Assembly (NCBI GenBank): GCA_937873135.1
Contig: CALMVQ010000377.1
Coordinates: 16,309-80,308, forward strand
DNA: 64,000 bases
Source: an uncultured Scytonema sp.
GTDB taxonomy: Bacteria > Cyanobacteriota > Cyanobacteriia > Cyanobacteriales > Nostocaceae
Direction: 5' to 3'
Position numbers and translations under genes: made by a program. Position 1 is the stretch's first letter. Each line of letters opens with the position of its first letter. A model generated the notes under the pieces. The model saw nothing but the letters and a program-made list of their open reading frames with translations, was not told the origin of the DNA and ran no database searches. Of the stretch, positions 47,593-56,833 are shown piece after piece.

Positions 47593-47842
47593 GCTGAGTG
47601 CTGAGTGCTGAGAAAGAGTAGGAGAAGAATATGTAATTAATCGTACTCCTTATTTGCTTTTAGTACTCAAGACTCAGGACTCAGGACTCAGGACTCAGGA
47701 CTTAATAGTAGCTGAGTGCTGAGTGCTGAGAAAGAGTAGGAGAAGAATATGTAATTAATCGTACTCCTTATTTGCTTTTAGTACTCAAGACTCAGGACTC
47801 AGGACTCAGGACTCAGGACTTAATAGTAGCTGAGTGCTGAGG
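47593..47842 (+). repeat. 118-bp tandem duplication built from heptamer repeats
   Basis: The unit 47593-47710 starts with GCTGAGTGCTGAGTGCTGAG and ends with AGGACTTAATAGTA. It is repeated directly and apparently perfectly at 47711-47828, and a third partial copy begins at 47829. Each unit contains GAGTGCT heptamers on one side and the complementary orientation (ACTCAGG) on the other, so each can fold on itself. Confidence 0.85.
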
Positions 47843-47980
47843 AGCCAGCGCCGTGGTGGGGTTCCCCAACGCAATATAGGAGTGCGACGGGAAACCCGTA
47901 TAGGCGCACTGGCTCCCGTTGAGGCGACTGGCGTTGCTGAGTGCGCTCGTAAAAAGTAAAATTAATTGCACGAGCGCACA
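47840..47980 (+). repeat. Composite dispersed repeat, copy A
   Basis: Contains GAGCCAGCGCCGTGGT, then GTTGAGGCGACTGGCGTTGC and TAATTGCACGAGCGCAC at its end. The reverse complement of 54083-54205 matches the same blocks in the same order, but without the middle stretch of about 50 bases. The two copies are therefore in opposite orientation about 6.3 kb apart. Confidence 0.75.
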
Positions 47981-47983
47981 CAC

Positions 47984-48112
47984 ATGTCTGACGCCGAACC
48001 TTCAGGTATGGAAGAAAAAAAAGATTTATTCCCTTGTAGAGTGCAACAAGAAATAATGCGTCCTTACTTCAATCCGCCCGTTTCGCGCTTGGGGTTACGA
48101 GCGCACTCCTGA
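47984..48112 (+). CDS. Possible 42-residue ORF between kdpB and kdpC
   Basis: An ATG frame (MSDAEPSGMEEKKDLFPCRV) ends at TGA 48110-48112. It lies where Anabaena kdp operons carry the extra small gene kdpG, but I see no basis for identifying it as that gene, and its start abuts a repeat. It could be chance. Confidence 0.2.
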   Translation: MSDAEPSGMEEKKDLFPCRVQQEIMRPYFNPPVSRLGLRAHS

Positions 48113-48249
48113 AGACTACTGAATTCTTACGAATTAAAAATTAAAAATTCGTTTTGGAAAGTTAAGCTATATAGAAGTTGCGTGTCCTGTTTTCTACGAG
48201 TCCGCTCCTTCGTTATAACTAACAAATTTTATAGGTTTTCAAAAAATTT

Positions 48250-48855
48250 ATGTCTATTTTTAGAGAAGTTGTCAAAGCAATTCGCATAACTCTTGTTCTG
48301 TGGGTGCTGACTGCAATTATTTATCCTTTATTAATTCTTATAGTCGGTCAAGTTTTCTTTCCATTTAAAGCTAACGGTAGCATGATGCCAAATATCAAGG
48401 GAGAACTCATTGGCTCAGCTTTGATTGGTCAACAGTTTAAATCTGAGCGGTATTTTTCTGGTCGTCCAAGTGCAATTAAATACAGCCAAGGGAAAGAAGC
48501 TAAGCTAACGGGTAAATCTGGAGCAACTAATCTCGCTCCTAGCAATCCAGCCTTATTGAAACGAATTTTAGAAAAGGCCAGTAATCTTAAAGATGATAAT
48601 ATTCAACCAATTCCAGATCTCATTTACACTTCTGGCTCTGGTTTAGATCCACATATTTCAATAAAAGCAGCACGAGAGCAGTTAGAGAAAGTTGCTCGTG
48701 CCCGTGGAGTTAGACCAGAAGAAATAGTTTTCTTAATTAATAAATATACAGAAGGAAGATTTTTAGGTATTTTTGGAGAACCTGGAGTTAATGTTTTGAA
48801 ATTGAATTATGCTCTGGATCTTGATGAACTGAACCGTCAGCAAAATAAATCGTGA
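48250..48855 (+). CDS. kdpC: Potassium-transporting ATPase subunit KdpC
   Basis: The small accessory subunit of the Kdp pump, 201 residues. One N-terminal membrane segment (about 12-34, ITLVLWVLTAIIYPLLILIV) is followed by the extracytoplasmic domain with the signature IGQQFKSERYFSGRPSAIKY, then SGSGLDPHISIKAAREQLEK and LNYALDLDELN. These are the conserved elements of the family. It assembles with KdpA and KdpB. It follows kdpB after a repeat-filled gap, while kdpD follows 64 bases later. Confidence 0.96.
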   Translation: MSIFREVVKAIRITLVLWVLTAIIYPLLILIVGQVFFPFKANGSMMPNIKGELIGSALIGQQFKSERYFSGRPSAIKYSQGKEAKLTGKSGATNLAPSNPALLKRILEKASNLKDDNIQPIPDLIYTSGSGLDPHISIKAAREQLEKVARARGVRPEEIVFLINKYTEGRFLGIFGEPGVNVLKLNYALDLDELNRQQNKS

Positions 48856-48919
48856 AATTCGTTTCGCGTCTAAATATAGAATGAAAGAGTTCTGATATCA
48901 ACTACCAACTATTAATATT

Positions 48920-50059
48920 ATGACTTTTATCTCATATTATGAAAGTACATCACGGCGGGGGAAACACAAAATTTTTATTGGTATGGCTCCTGGAGTAGGG
49001 AAAACCTATCGAATGCTAGAAGACGCTCATGCACTCAAACAACAAGGAATAGATGTCATTATTGGGCTTTTGGAAACCCATGGACGTAAGGAAACGAAGC
49101 AAAAGGCAGAGGGGTTAGAGATTGTACCTCGTTTGTCAATTCCTAGTAGTGGGTTGATGTTAACAGAAATGGATACGGATAGGATTATAGCCCGCTTACC
49201 GCAATTGGTATTAGTTGATGAACTAGCACATACTAATGTCCCGAATTCGCCACGAGAAAAACGCTATCAAGATGTAGAACTCATTTTGGCAGCCGGCATA
49301 GATGTCTACTCAACTATGAATATTCAGCATTTGGAGAGTCTTAATGACTTAGTCGCACGGATTACTAGTGTCGTTGTGCGAGAACGTGTTCCTGATCGCA
49401 TTCTAGATGAAGCAGATGAAGTGGTTGTCATAGATGTGACTCCCGAAACACTACAAGAAAGGTTGCAAGAAGGCAAAATCTATGCACCTGAAAAAATTCA
49501 ACAAGCCCTTGATAACTTTTTTCAACGACGCAATCTGATTGCTTTGCGAGAATTAGCATTGCGGGAGGTTGCGGACAACATTGAGGATCATGCTGTTGCT
49601 TCTTCTTATCAAGATCAGTTTTGTAATATTCACGAACGGGTTTTAGTGTGCGTATCTACTTATCCTAACTCAGTGCAACTATTACGCCGAGGCGCGAGAA
49701 TTGCCGGCTATATGAATGCCCCTCTTTTTGCTGTATTTATTGCGAATCCAGATGACTTCCTCACTAAGGAAGAAAGTCTGCACATCGAAACTTCCGAGAA
49801 ACTGTGCCAAGAATTTGAAGGTACATTTATTCGTGCCACCAGTCATAATGTTGCCCAGTCAATTGCGGAAATTGCTGAAAAATATCGCGTCACTCAAATA
49901 GTTATTGGTGCCAGTCTGCGATCGCGCTGGCAAACATTCTTGAAAGGGTCCTTAACTCATAAGTTACTGCGATTACTCAAGAATGTCGATTTGCACATCA
50001 TTTCTGATTATCATGATAAAAATAGTATGCACCCTTCTGAAACTAAAATAAAAACCTAA
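48920..50059 (+). CDS. kdpD: Short KdpD (N-terminal KdpD domain plus Usp-like domain, no histidine kinase)
   Basis: A 379-residue protein matching only the N-terminal half of canonical KdpD (about 890 residues). The KdpD domain has Walker A GMAPGVGKT near residue 21 and RYQDVELILAAGIDVYSTMN. A Usp-like domain spans about 230-360 (ERVLVCVSTYPNSVQLLRRG ... QIVIGASLRSRWQTFL). The membrane and histidine kinase parts are absent, and the frame ends naturally. Short KdpD of this form is known from Anabaena kdp operons, so it is probably not a recent truncation. It is likely a regulator acting with other proteins. Confidence 0.92.
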   Translation: MTFISYYESTSRRGKHKIFIGMAPGVGKTYRMLEDAHALKQQGIDVIIGLLETHGRKETKQKAEGLEIVPRLSIPSSGLMLTEMDTDRIIARLPQLVLVDELAHTNVPNSPREKRYQDVELILAAGIDVYSTMNIQHLESLNDLVARITSVVVRERVPDRILDEADEVVVIDVTPETLQERLQEGKIYAPEKIQQALDNFFQRRNLIALRELALREVADNIEDHAVASSYQDQFCNIHERVLVCVSTYPNSVQLLRRGARIAGYMNAPLFAVFIANPDDFLTKEESLHIETSEKLCQEFEGTFIRATSHNVAQSIAEIAEKYRVTQIVIGASLRSRWQTFLKGSLTHKLLRLLKNVDLHIISDYHDKNSMHPSETKIKT

Positions 50060-50126
50060 TCAGGATTTTGAGTAACATTAAATGTATAGTTTTTATATCT
50101 CGTTAGCGGCTAAGGCCAACCTACTT

Positions 50127-50160
50127 AATCCAAAATCCAAAATCTAAAATCTAAAATCTA
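50127..50160 (+). repeat. Heptamer array (AATCCAA/AATCTAA) abutting the anmK start codon
   Basis: Five near-identical seven-base units (AATCCAA, AATCCAA, AATCTAA, AATCTAA, AATCTA) run up to the A of the anmK ATG at 50161. No Shine-Dalgarno-like sequence lies between. Confidence 0.75.
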
Positions 50161-51351
50161 ATGACTCGTGTAATAGGTTTAATAAGTGGCACATCCGTAG
50201 ATGGTATAGACGCTGCCCTAGTAGAAATTTTTGGTACAGATTTAGATCTTAAAATAGAGTTGGTAGCTGGTGCAACATACCCCTACCCCTCTAACTTGAG
50301 AGAAGATATTATGTCCGTCTGTAGTGGGGCGGCAATCTCAATGGCAGAGTTGGCAGAATTAGATGATGCGATCGCCCATGTTTTTGCCCAAGCCGCACTA
50401 GATATTCAAAAGAGTGATCAAAAGGCTACTTTGATCGGTTCCCACGGTCAAACAGTTTACCATCTACCAACTAAAGGGGGAGTGGGCGATCTGGCGAGAG
50501 CTAACTCTTCTCTCGGCTATAGCCTGCAATTAGGGCGTGGGGCTGTGATTGCTAATTTAACAGGTATGACGACTGTAAGTAACTTTCGTGTAGCGGATAT
50601 TGCTGTTGGTGGTCAAGGTGCACCTTTAGTACCTCGTGTCGAAGCAGCTTTACTCAGCCATCCCCAGCAATCCAGTTGCATCCAGAATATTGGTGGTATT
50701 GGTAATGTTACTTACATGCCACCGCGTGATGACAACTGGTTGACAAAAATTCGTGCTTGGGATACCGGACCTGGAAATAGTCTATTGGATCTGGCGGTAC
50801 AGCATTTAACTGATGGTGCAAAAACCTACGATGATCAGGGTGCCTGGGCGGCAACTGGGACTCCATGCAATTCCTTAATAGAACAATGGCTGAGGCAAGA
50901 GTACTTTCATCTTTCACCACCTAAATCTACGGGTAGGGAATTATTTGGCGTGACTTACCTACATCAGTGTCTCAAAGACGCGGAAGCCTATCAACTAAGT
51001 TCGGCTGACATACTGGCGACGCTGACAGAACTGACGGCAGCTTCGATTGTTCACAGTTACGTCACCTTTTTGCCAGAAATGCCACAGCAGGTACTATTGT
51101 GTGGCGGAGGTAGTCGCAATCTTTACTTAAAAAATCGGTTACAAATACTGTTGACACCTGTGCCAGTCTTGACCACAGATGAAGTCGGTTTGAGTAGTGA
51201 TTTTAAAGAAGCGATCGCCTTTGCAGTTTTAGCTTACTGGAGACAGTTAGGTATCCCTGGCAACTTACCAACAGCGACTGGAGCGCGTCAAGAAGTGCTT
51301 TTGGGAGAAATTCATACTATAGCAGTAGCCAAAGCTGTTAGGACAAGTTGA
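50161..51351 (+). CDS. anmK: Anhydro-N-acetylmuramic acid kinase
   Basis: A 396-residue enzyme of the cell wall recycling route that hydrolyses and phosphorylates 1,6-anhydro-MurNAc to MurNAc-6-phosphate. The N-terminus [16 protein letters not shown] holds the phosphate-binding and catalytic residues of the family. [40 protein letters not shown] and [20 protein letters not shown] are also standard. The start at 50161 gives the canonical [12 protein letters not shown]. The leader is made of heptamer repeats without a ribosome binding site. It converges on minE. Confidence 0.95.
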   Translation: MTRVIGLISGTSVDGIDAALVEIFGTDLDLKIELVAGATYPYPSNLREDIMSVCSGAAISMAELAELDDAIAHVFAQAALDIQKSDQKATLIGSHGQTVYHLPTKGGVGDLARANSSLGYSLQLGRGAVIANLTGMTTVSNFRVADIAVGGQGAPLVPRVEAALLSHPQQSSCIQNIGGIGNVTYMPPRDDNWLTKIRAWDTGPGNSLLDLAVQHLTDGAKTYDDQGAWAATGTPCNSLIEQWLRQEYFHLSPPKSTGRELFGVTYLHQCLKDAEAYQLSSADILATLTELTAASIVHSYVTFLPEMPQQVLLCGGGSRNLYLKNRLQILLTPVPVLTTDEVGLSSDFKEAIAFAVLAYWRQLGIPGNLPTATGARQEVLLGEIHTIAVAKAVRTS

Positions 51352-51735
51352 TTGTAGACGGCTGCAACAGCATGATTTGTATATTGATAATTGTCCTAAG
51401 CATCAATCCCTTGCTATAATTTTTAAGCTCATCCCACCTTTAAAAGAAGTGGGATTTCGCGTCCAAAGTCATTTGTATTGTTGTTGACCAATGACTTTGG
51501 ACGGCGGCAGGGGCGACTCTCCTCCCCTGCTTTGGGGTTGTGATGGGCTTCCTCAGTCGCCATTCTGTGAATCTGCCGGGAGTAGGAGTGAAGACGCTTT
51601 AGGAAATTCCATTGGTTTTAATAAACTCTTCTTTTTGCTGTGAGCAATGACTCCTAACGATAAGGATATTAAGGTAGCAATGTCTTAAGAATCTCTGTAG
51701 CTGTCTTCTGTGGAGAGTGTCAAAAACACGATATC
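51352..51735. other. Convergent intergenic region with hairpins
   Basis: Between anmK and minE. A short stem (CCCAC ... GTGGG near 51434-51452) is followed by the 13-bp inverted repeat GTCCAAAGTCATT (51461-51473) with AATGACTTTGGAC (51490-51502). The second could terminate transcription from either side. The rest shows no gene. Confidence 0.55.
51461..51502. terminator. 13-bp inverted repeat downstream of anmK
   Basis: Perfect arms GTCCAAAGTCATT and AATGACTTTGGAC with a 16-base loop that is T- and G-rich. Convergent gene placement supports a terminator, though no clear U-tract follows on the plus strand. Confidence 0.5.
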
Positions 51736-52044
51736 TTAGCTAGGTGGAGGAGTCTCGTTGCTATCTGATTCGACAAGTGCAGTTTCTTTCACCCGGCGAA
51801 TCGGTAAATTAGCAATTAAAGCTGTTGTGCGTTGGTTGCTTTCCAACGAAAACTCCAAGCCCTCAACCTCTACTTCCACGTAGCGACAGACAATTTCTAG
51901 GATTTCTTGCCGCATCTTTTCTAATGCCTGAGGACTTAAGTCAGCGCGATCATGGGCAATCACTAATTGTAGACGACGTTTCACCTTTTGGCGGCTGGTG
52001 TCTACAGTACGAGAAAAAAGTCTGTCTAGAATTTCAAGAATCAT
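51736..52044 (-). CDS. minE: Cell division topological specificity factor MinE
   Basis: A 102-residue protein that stimulates MinD ATPase and confines MinCD away from mid-cell. The N-terminal [20 protein letters not shown] and following [20 protein letters not shown] match the anti-MinCD segment and the start of the dimerisation domain. The C-terminal tail rich in Ser, Asn and Pro is an extension. It is the last gene of minC-minD-minE, 30 bases behind minD. Confidence 0.95.
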   Translation of the reverse strand: MILEILDRLFSRTVDTSRQKVKRRLQLVIAHDRADLSPQALEKMRQEILEIVCRYVEVEVEGLEFSLESNQRTTALIANLPIRRVKETALVESDSNETPPPS

Positions 52045-52074
52045 AGCTACGGGGACGCTTGATGAGATGAAAGG

Positions 52075-52884
52075 TTAAATAATCTTTGTCCACAACAATC
52101 TTCGGAGACGAGAGAAGATATTTTCGTTATTAGATTGGTCTAACGCCAGAAATTCTACTGTTTCTCCTTCTAATCTACGAGCAATGTTATCAATAGCTGT
52201 AGAGGCTAAAGAGGGACTCTCGGCTAATACTAAAGGTTCGCCGCGATTTGTCGAAACAATAACCCGCTCATCGTCGGGAATAACCCCTATCAAGGGAATT
52301 GCAAGAAGCTCCTGAACATCTTGTACAGACATCATATCATTTGCCTGTACCATTGCAGGTCTGATTCGGTTAACAATTAGATGAATCTGCTTAATGCCTT
52401 GTGCTTCTAATAACCCGACGACGCGATCGGCATCACGAACCGAGGCAATTTCTGGTGTAGTCACAATTAAGGCTTCTTTAGCTGGGGCGATCGCATTTTT
52501 AAACCCCATTTCAATTCCTGCTGGGCTATCAAGCAATACGTACTGATACTTTTGTGCCAGTGCATTCACCAATAACTTCATCTGATCAGGATTGACGGCA
52601 TCTTTGGTACGATTTTGTGTTGCTGGTAAAAGCACTAGATTGGGTTGACGCTTATCTTTCACCAAAGCTTGTTCTAAGCGACACTCCCTAGACAAGACTT
52701 CAACTGCGGTATAAACAATGCGATTTTCCAAACCTAGCAGCAGATCCAAATTTCTCAAACCAAAATCCGCATCAACTAAAGCAACTTGACGTCCCTTTTT
52801 GGCTAAAGCCATACCCAAATTTGCTGTAACTGTGGTTTTACCCACTCCTCCTTTGCCGGAGGTAACGACAATAATGCGAGTCAT
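52075..52884 (-). CDS. minD: Septum site-determining ATPase MinD
   Basis: Deviant Walker A ATPase of 269 residues that oscillates on the membrane. Motifs are SGKGGVGKTTVTANLG at the N-terminus, VDADFGLRNLDLLLG, and LLDSPAGIEMGF (Walker B). The C-terminal membrane-targeting helix is represented by NIFSRLRRLLWTKII. ATG at 52884 (MTRIIVVTSG) is preferred to the TTG at 52902. It lies 50 bases behind minC, and with minE it forms an operon. Confidence 0.97.
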   Translation of the reverse strand: MTRIIVVTSGKGGVGKTTVTANLGMALAKKGRQVALVDADFGLRNLDLLLGLENRIVYTAVEVLSRECRLEQALVKDKRQPNLVLLPATQNRTKDAVNPDQMKLLVNALAQKYQYVLLDSPAGIEMGFKNAIAPAKEALIVTTPEIASVRDADRVVGLLEAQGIKQIHLIVNRIRPAMVQANDMMSVQDVQELLAIPLIGVIPDDERVIVSTNRGEPLVLAESPSLASTAIDNIARRLEGETVEFLALDQSNNENIFSRLRRLLWTKII

Positions 52885-52934
52885 GATAGAAACGCGTCTC
52901 AATTAAGGATTAGAAAATTCAAAACTATAAAGTT

Positions 52935-53924
52935 TTATTGCTCTTGATTCACTTTATTAAATAGTGATCGGGAAAAATCCATTGCTTTTGTAATGCGAAT
53001 TCCTTGTGGCGTTATATATGCCACTTCCGGATAAAACTGCATCGGCAACTTTTCTGGCGCTCTGGCGACAGCATCTGCGATTCGCAACTGGGTTGGTTCC
53101 ATTTGCAAAGCCATAATCAGACACTCCTGGTTTCCAGAAGCACCAGCATGAGCAATTCCACGTAGACGACCCCAAACCAGAATATCTCCATCTGCAACTA
53201 CAATACCACCTGGATTCAAATCTCCCAAGACAATCACTGTACCAGGATGGCGAATTTCCACTCCTGAACGCACTGTCATATTGAGATAGAGGGCTTCTGC
53301 TAAAGGTGGTTTAGCAGCTTTTGGTTCTGAGAACAGGGAAGTTTCTGGCTGTAGCTGTTCTACAGAATAACCCGAACTGGCAGCTGATATCGCAGTTTGA
53401 CGACGACAAGTGGAAACAGATTTCATCTGGATTTGCGCTTCACTGAGAGTTTCCGCAAGTTCCTGCAATTGTCTGCCATCGAGTAATCGATCTTGTGCTA
53501 CAAGATGTAAAGCTGTATTGGCTGAAAAAAAGCGCTCTTTACCCACCAACCGGAACTTCACCTGTTGCCAAATTTCCGACCAACCATATTCCGAGTTTGG
53601 GACTTGAGATTCTGTGGGTAAAATTAGTAATAGTTTTTCTCCCTCACTTTTCAACTGGACTTGGATGTTATGATTCACCGCTATTTCTGGTAACGGTGAC
53701 TCCCTCGAATCGACATTGGCTTTCTCTGATGACTCTACATCCACAACCTGAGAATTTGATAAATACTGGAGAACAGAATCTACCTCTGCTTCAGGCAGCA
53801 CAGAATTTTCGTCTGTATTGGAAATAGGAGAATCTGTCTCCAGATCTGAGAGAACAGAGATTAACTCCAGATCTGAAACAGCTTTTTTTGACTCTAAATT
53901 GGGGATGGTAGAATCAGAACTCAT
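52935..53924 (-). CDS. minC: Septum site-determining protein MinC
   Basis: FtsZ assembly inhibitor positioned by MinD, 329 residues. The C-terminal beta-helix domain is clear: VRSGVEIRHPGTVIVLGDLN, GGIVVADGDILVWGRLRGIA and ECLIMALQMEPTQLRIADAV. The middle part includes the MinC_N-like region ending ADALHLVAQDRLLDG-type sequence. The first roughly 80 residues are acidic and repeat the element SDLE/SNTDE, a low-complexity extension common in cyanobacterial MinC. It heads minCDE. An inverted copy of a dispersed repeat lies upstream. Confidence 0.93.
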   Translation of the reverse strand: MSSDSTIPNLESKKAVSDLELISVLSDLETDSPISNTDENSVLPEAEVDSVLQYLSNSQVVDVESSEKANVDSRESPLPEIAVNHNIQVQLKSEGEKLLLILPTESQVPNSEYGWSEIWQQVKFRLVGKERFFSANTALHLVAQDRLLDGRQLQELAETLSEAQIQMKSVSTCRRQTAISAASSGYSVEQLQPETSLFSEPKAAKPPLAEALYLNMTVRSGVEIRHPGTVIVLGDLNPGGIVVADGDILVWGRLRGIAHAGASGNQECLIMALQMEPTQLRIADAVARAPEKLPMQFYPEVAYITPQGIRITKAMDFSRSLFNKVNQEQ

Positions 53925-54082
53925 GTAACACCAGCCAAACGATAGAAACCGACGAGCAATTATTTATATTAGTAACATTATGCAACGACAATCTTTAAAG
54001 TTGGAAATCTTCACTCTCAGAAGTGAGACAACAGACAGGAGTAATTTTTCAGCATCTCCCACTCTCTACTCCCTCTTTGTAT

Positions 54083-54205
54083 TTTCAGGAGTGCGCTCGT
54101 GCAATTAGTTTTACTTTGTACTTTTTACTCAGCACTCAGCAACGCCAGTCGCCTCAACTTTGGGAACCAAAGCACGGCGCAGGCTCCTCAGCACTCAGCA
54201 CTCTT
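54083..54205 (-). repeat. Composite dispersed repeat, copy B (inverted relative to copy A)
   Basis: Read on the minus strand it gives GAGTGCTGAGTGCTGAGGAG, GCCGTGCTTTGGTTCCC, GTTGAGGCGACTGGCGTTGC and TAATTGCACGAGCGCAC. The same blocks occur on the plus strand at 47840-47980. Its start overlaps the last codons of the DUF1537 gene at 54188-54205. Confidence 0.75.
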
Positions 54206-55525
54206 TCGGTCACTCATACGTGTATAAACTGTTGCCAAAGCGTCAGCATCACCGACGTTACCTGGAAATAAAACTACTGGTAAATTAGGATACTGGGGGT
54301 GTTGTGGGGAAGTGATGACTATGGAACAACCAGCTAAAATTTGACCGAGTAAACGTGCGGAAGTTAATGCCAAACCAGTACTCAAAACATCGTTTGAGGT
54401 AATACCACCCTTACTAATTAAGAAGCCGATATCAGATGGCAACTCTTGAACAATATCCATTAACAAGCTTGAAACCCTGACTCCAAATTCCAACCGTGTT
54501 TCGACAGTCTCAAAAGTCAGTTCTTGGCGGCTGGTATAAACTACTGGTGTTTTCCCAGAGGTGTGTACTGCGTAAACTCTTTCGTTAACCTCTCTGAGCA
54601 GTGTCGCGGATTGATTTGCGTTATCGCTAACTAACGGCGCTACATCCACCTCAATCCCCACCGTACCTTCTGCTTGCAATAAAACTTCAAGTTGCTGAGT
54701 CGTCTTTTGGACATGAGAACCCACGATGACTGCACCGGGTTTACCTCCACGCACGTACTGTGACATTTTTTCTGGAGCGATCGGTTGCGGAGGTAATGCG
54801 GCTAAAGCTGTTAAGATGCTAGCTGCACTGCGAAACAGAAAGCGTTTTCCCTGACTCACTGCGGCTAACACATCTTGGGCAAAGCTGTTAAGATCGGCTT
54901 GAGTTTCACCATCTACTACAGCACACTGGTTACCGCTAAGTTTCATTAAGCGTTCCAAACTGCCTGCGCGAATATCGGCAAGTAGAAATCTTTCTACAGT
55001 CTCGGCACCGATAAGTCCTTGAGTTTTTTCTTCTACATACTTGGGCAAGTAACTGTGATTGTAAGCAAAAACAGAATCACGGGCGAACTCAGTTTCATGT
55101 ACTGGAGTTGAGACATCATCAATGATTAAGTAATGTATGCTGTCGCGGCTAACACGTCCACCTTCAAAAAATGCTGGTACGAGAAAATGAGCATCAAATG
55201 GGCCGAGTTCTTGTGCAATGACATCAGTTTCAATGGGATAATGTCCCCGTAAAGTTGAATCAGAACGACTAACAACAAGAAAATCGTGAATTTTTTCAGC
55301 TTCTAACGCCACTTTCAGATTATGGCAAACTTCTCTAGTGACAGATGCTGCTAAATCCGGAGGAAGTGCTCTTGTATTCGTTAGCACAAAGAATATGGGT
55401 GATTCATCTTGCAAACCCGAGCGTAAGGTATCTACATCCCACCGCATCAGCAGCAAGCAACTATGGACTGTTTGAGAACCTGTCGGATCATCATCTAGGA
55501 CGATTATTTTTGGTTTTGTAGTCAT
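54188..55525 (-). CDS. Four-carbon acid sugar kinase family protein (DUF1537/OtnK-like)
   Basis: A 445-residue member of the DUF1537 kinase family, which phosphorylates four-carbon acid sugars such as erythronate or threonate. The N-terminal domain has IIVLDDDPTGSQTVHSCLLL and SRSDSTLRGHYPIETDV. The C-terminal nucleotide-binding domain has ISKGGITSNDVLSTGLALTS and PVVLFPGNVGDADALATVYT. The last codons (KSAEC) lie in a dispersed repeat, so the original C-terminus may have been altered. The substrate in cyanobacteria is not established. It is the second gene behind a membrane protein gene. Confidence 0.9.
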   Translation of the reverse strand: MTTKPKIIVLDDDPTGSQTVHSCLLLMRWDVDTLRSGLQDESPIFFVLTNTRALPPDLAASVTREVCHNLKVALEAEKIHDFLVVSRSDSTLRGHYPIETDVIAQELGPFDAHFLVPAFFEGGRVSRDSIHYLIIDDVSTPVHETEFARDSVFAYNHSYLPKYVEEKTQGLIGAETVERFLLADIRAGSLERLMKLSGNQCAVVDGETQADLNSFAQDVLAAVSQGKRFLFRSAASILTALAALPPQPIAPEKMSQYVRGGKPGAVIVGSHVQKTTQQLEVLLQAEGTVGIEVDVAPLVSDNANQSATLLREVNERVYAVHTSGKTPVVYTSRQELTFETVETRLEFGVRVSSLLMDIVQELPSDIGFLISKGGITSNDVLSTGLALTSARLLGQILAGCSIVITSPQHPQYPNLPVVLFPGNVGDADALATVYTRMSDRKSAEC

Positions 55526-55529
55526 TTGA

Positions 55530-56183
55530 TCAAAGGGGCGATTGTAATTTTCCGATCTCTGCTTCCACTGTAAAGGCTATCTGCAATGCTTGATTTAAGA
55601 GTTGAGCATACTCACCAGCGCGATCGCTCACTTGCAAGGTTTGCAAATTTGTCAAATTATTGGCAATGAAGTCTTGGTTATTAACACGTGACGTTTTATT
55701 ATCCCGCAAAATTCGTTCTGTTTTCAAAGCTTGAACTAAATCTTCTCTAACAAGTTGCAAAACCTCGACCACCATCTCTCTGTCGTGTATAATTCTTTCA
55801 GTTGCTTGCTGGTCGTGAATATCTACCTGTTGGATCACTCCATGATATTTCTCGACTTCATTCAAAAGAGCTGTCAGCGTCTTGGGGAAAGTCAAACGCC
55901 GCCAAAGCGATCGCCCAGCTACCACCGCAACTAGGACTACAATGAATAAAATGATTCCCACCGTTGGAGAGGAACCCATTGTTGGCAGAATAATAAACGC
56001 ATAAGCAACCCCGACAATGATTGCGGTTACAACAAACACCACCAGTAACTCCCCACGCAAAAACTTCATTCGCTGCTCGCGATTTTTCATCGTAGAAGTT
56101 TGAGAGACTCGATCTGGCTTGAATCCAGTTAAGCGTCTCAGTTCTCCCTTCGTAATTTCCAAGCCTATCAAATCCGGCTGCAC
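55530..56183 (-). CDS. Conserved membrane protein upstream of the DUF1537 kinase
   Basis: A 217-residue protein that I do not recognise by name. Two membrane segments (about residues 47-67, VVFVVTAIIVGVAYAFIILP, and 74-93, TVGIILFIVVLVAVVAGRSL) are followed by a long helical cytoplasmic region. The GTG at 56183 gives a 31-residue leader (LEITKGELRRLTGFKPDRVS) that looks coding; the ATG at M32 is the alternative start. It ends four bases before the kinase gene starts, so the two are an operon. Function is unknown. Confidence 0.75.
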   Translation of the reverse strand: MQPDLIGLEITKGELRRLTGFKPDRVSQTSTMKNREQRMKFLRGELLVVFVVTAIIVGVAYAFIILPTMGSSPTVGIILFIVVLVAVVAGRSLWRRLTFPKTLTALLNEVEKYHGVIQQVDIHDQQATERIIHDREMVVEVLQLVREDLVQALKTERILRDNKTSRVNNQDFIANNLTNLQTLQVSDRAGEYAQLLNQALQIAFTVEAEIGKLQSPL

Positions 56184-56833
56184 AGGTATAGACTCTCATT
56201 CAAGAGCTTGCGTATCTATAGTATTTTATATAAAAGCATACAAATTTACAGCGGAAGTCAACAAAAACTTCCTATAGCAGTCCTTTGCGTTACTTTGTGA
56301 AATTCTCTCTATTTCTTTATAGGAAGTTCTTCTGTTCTCAAGAGCGGAGACGTTGCGCGAACAAGACGCTGCTTTGTTCGTCGCTATTTCAGGCGGTAGC
56401 CACAGCTTACCCTTCAAGTGACGCTCCAACTGGAGCGTGACAAGTAGCGTCTCCGACAGGATCAGGGTACGGCTTTCCTCGCCCCTACCAAGGATAAGAA
56501 CGAACGCATAATTAATTTTTACTTCCTTAATCTATTTCTGAGACAGAGATAGCACATTTATGGTATTGTAGTAGTGTTTTCCGAAAAATGTTGGTTGCTC
56601 ATATGAATCCAGTACACTCAAGAATTATCTATGGGTGGATGGGAGATTATTTGACAATAATATGGATAATTTAACAATTTGGTACAGTCTGATAAAGCTA
56701 CCAAAGCCAATGTTTTGAGGCATTCTTAAAATAAGAGAGGACTAAATTAAACTAGCCTCGCAGCGTTGACTAAATAAAGAGTTGGCTGATCGTAATTTTC
56801 CCAATTAAATAAATAAAAAGCTCATCCAAACTT
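56184..56833. other. Intergenic stretch with several dispersed repeats
   Basis: About 650 bases. TATAGCAGTCCT copy 4 lies at 56273-56309 and a degenerate copy of the GAGACGTTGCGCGAAC-type repeat at 56336-56400. A small stem ACGCTCCA/TGGAGCGT follows near 56421-56438. No gene is supported; the minus-strand 67-codon reading across the repeats is spurious. The promoter of the fasciclin gene should be near the right end. Confidence 0.5.

Noticed and set aside
47593..47842. Direct repeats that might be a CRISPR or iteron origin
   Set aside because: The repeated unit is one 118-bp duplicated block made of heptamers; no spacer diversity or replication gene is present.
48920..50059. KdpD as a truncated pseudogene
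   Set aside because: Short KdpD without kinase domain is the known form in Anabaena kdp operons, and both remaining domains are intact.
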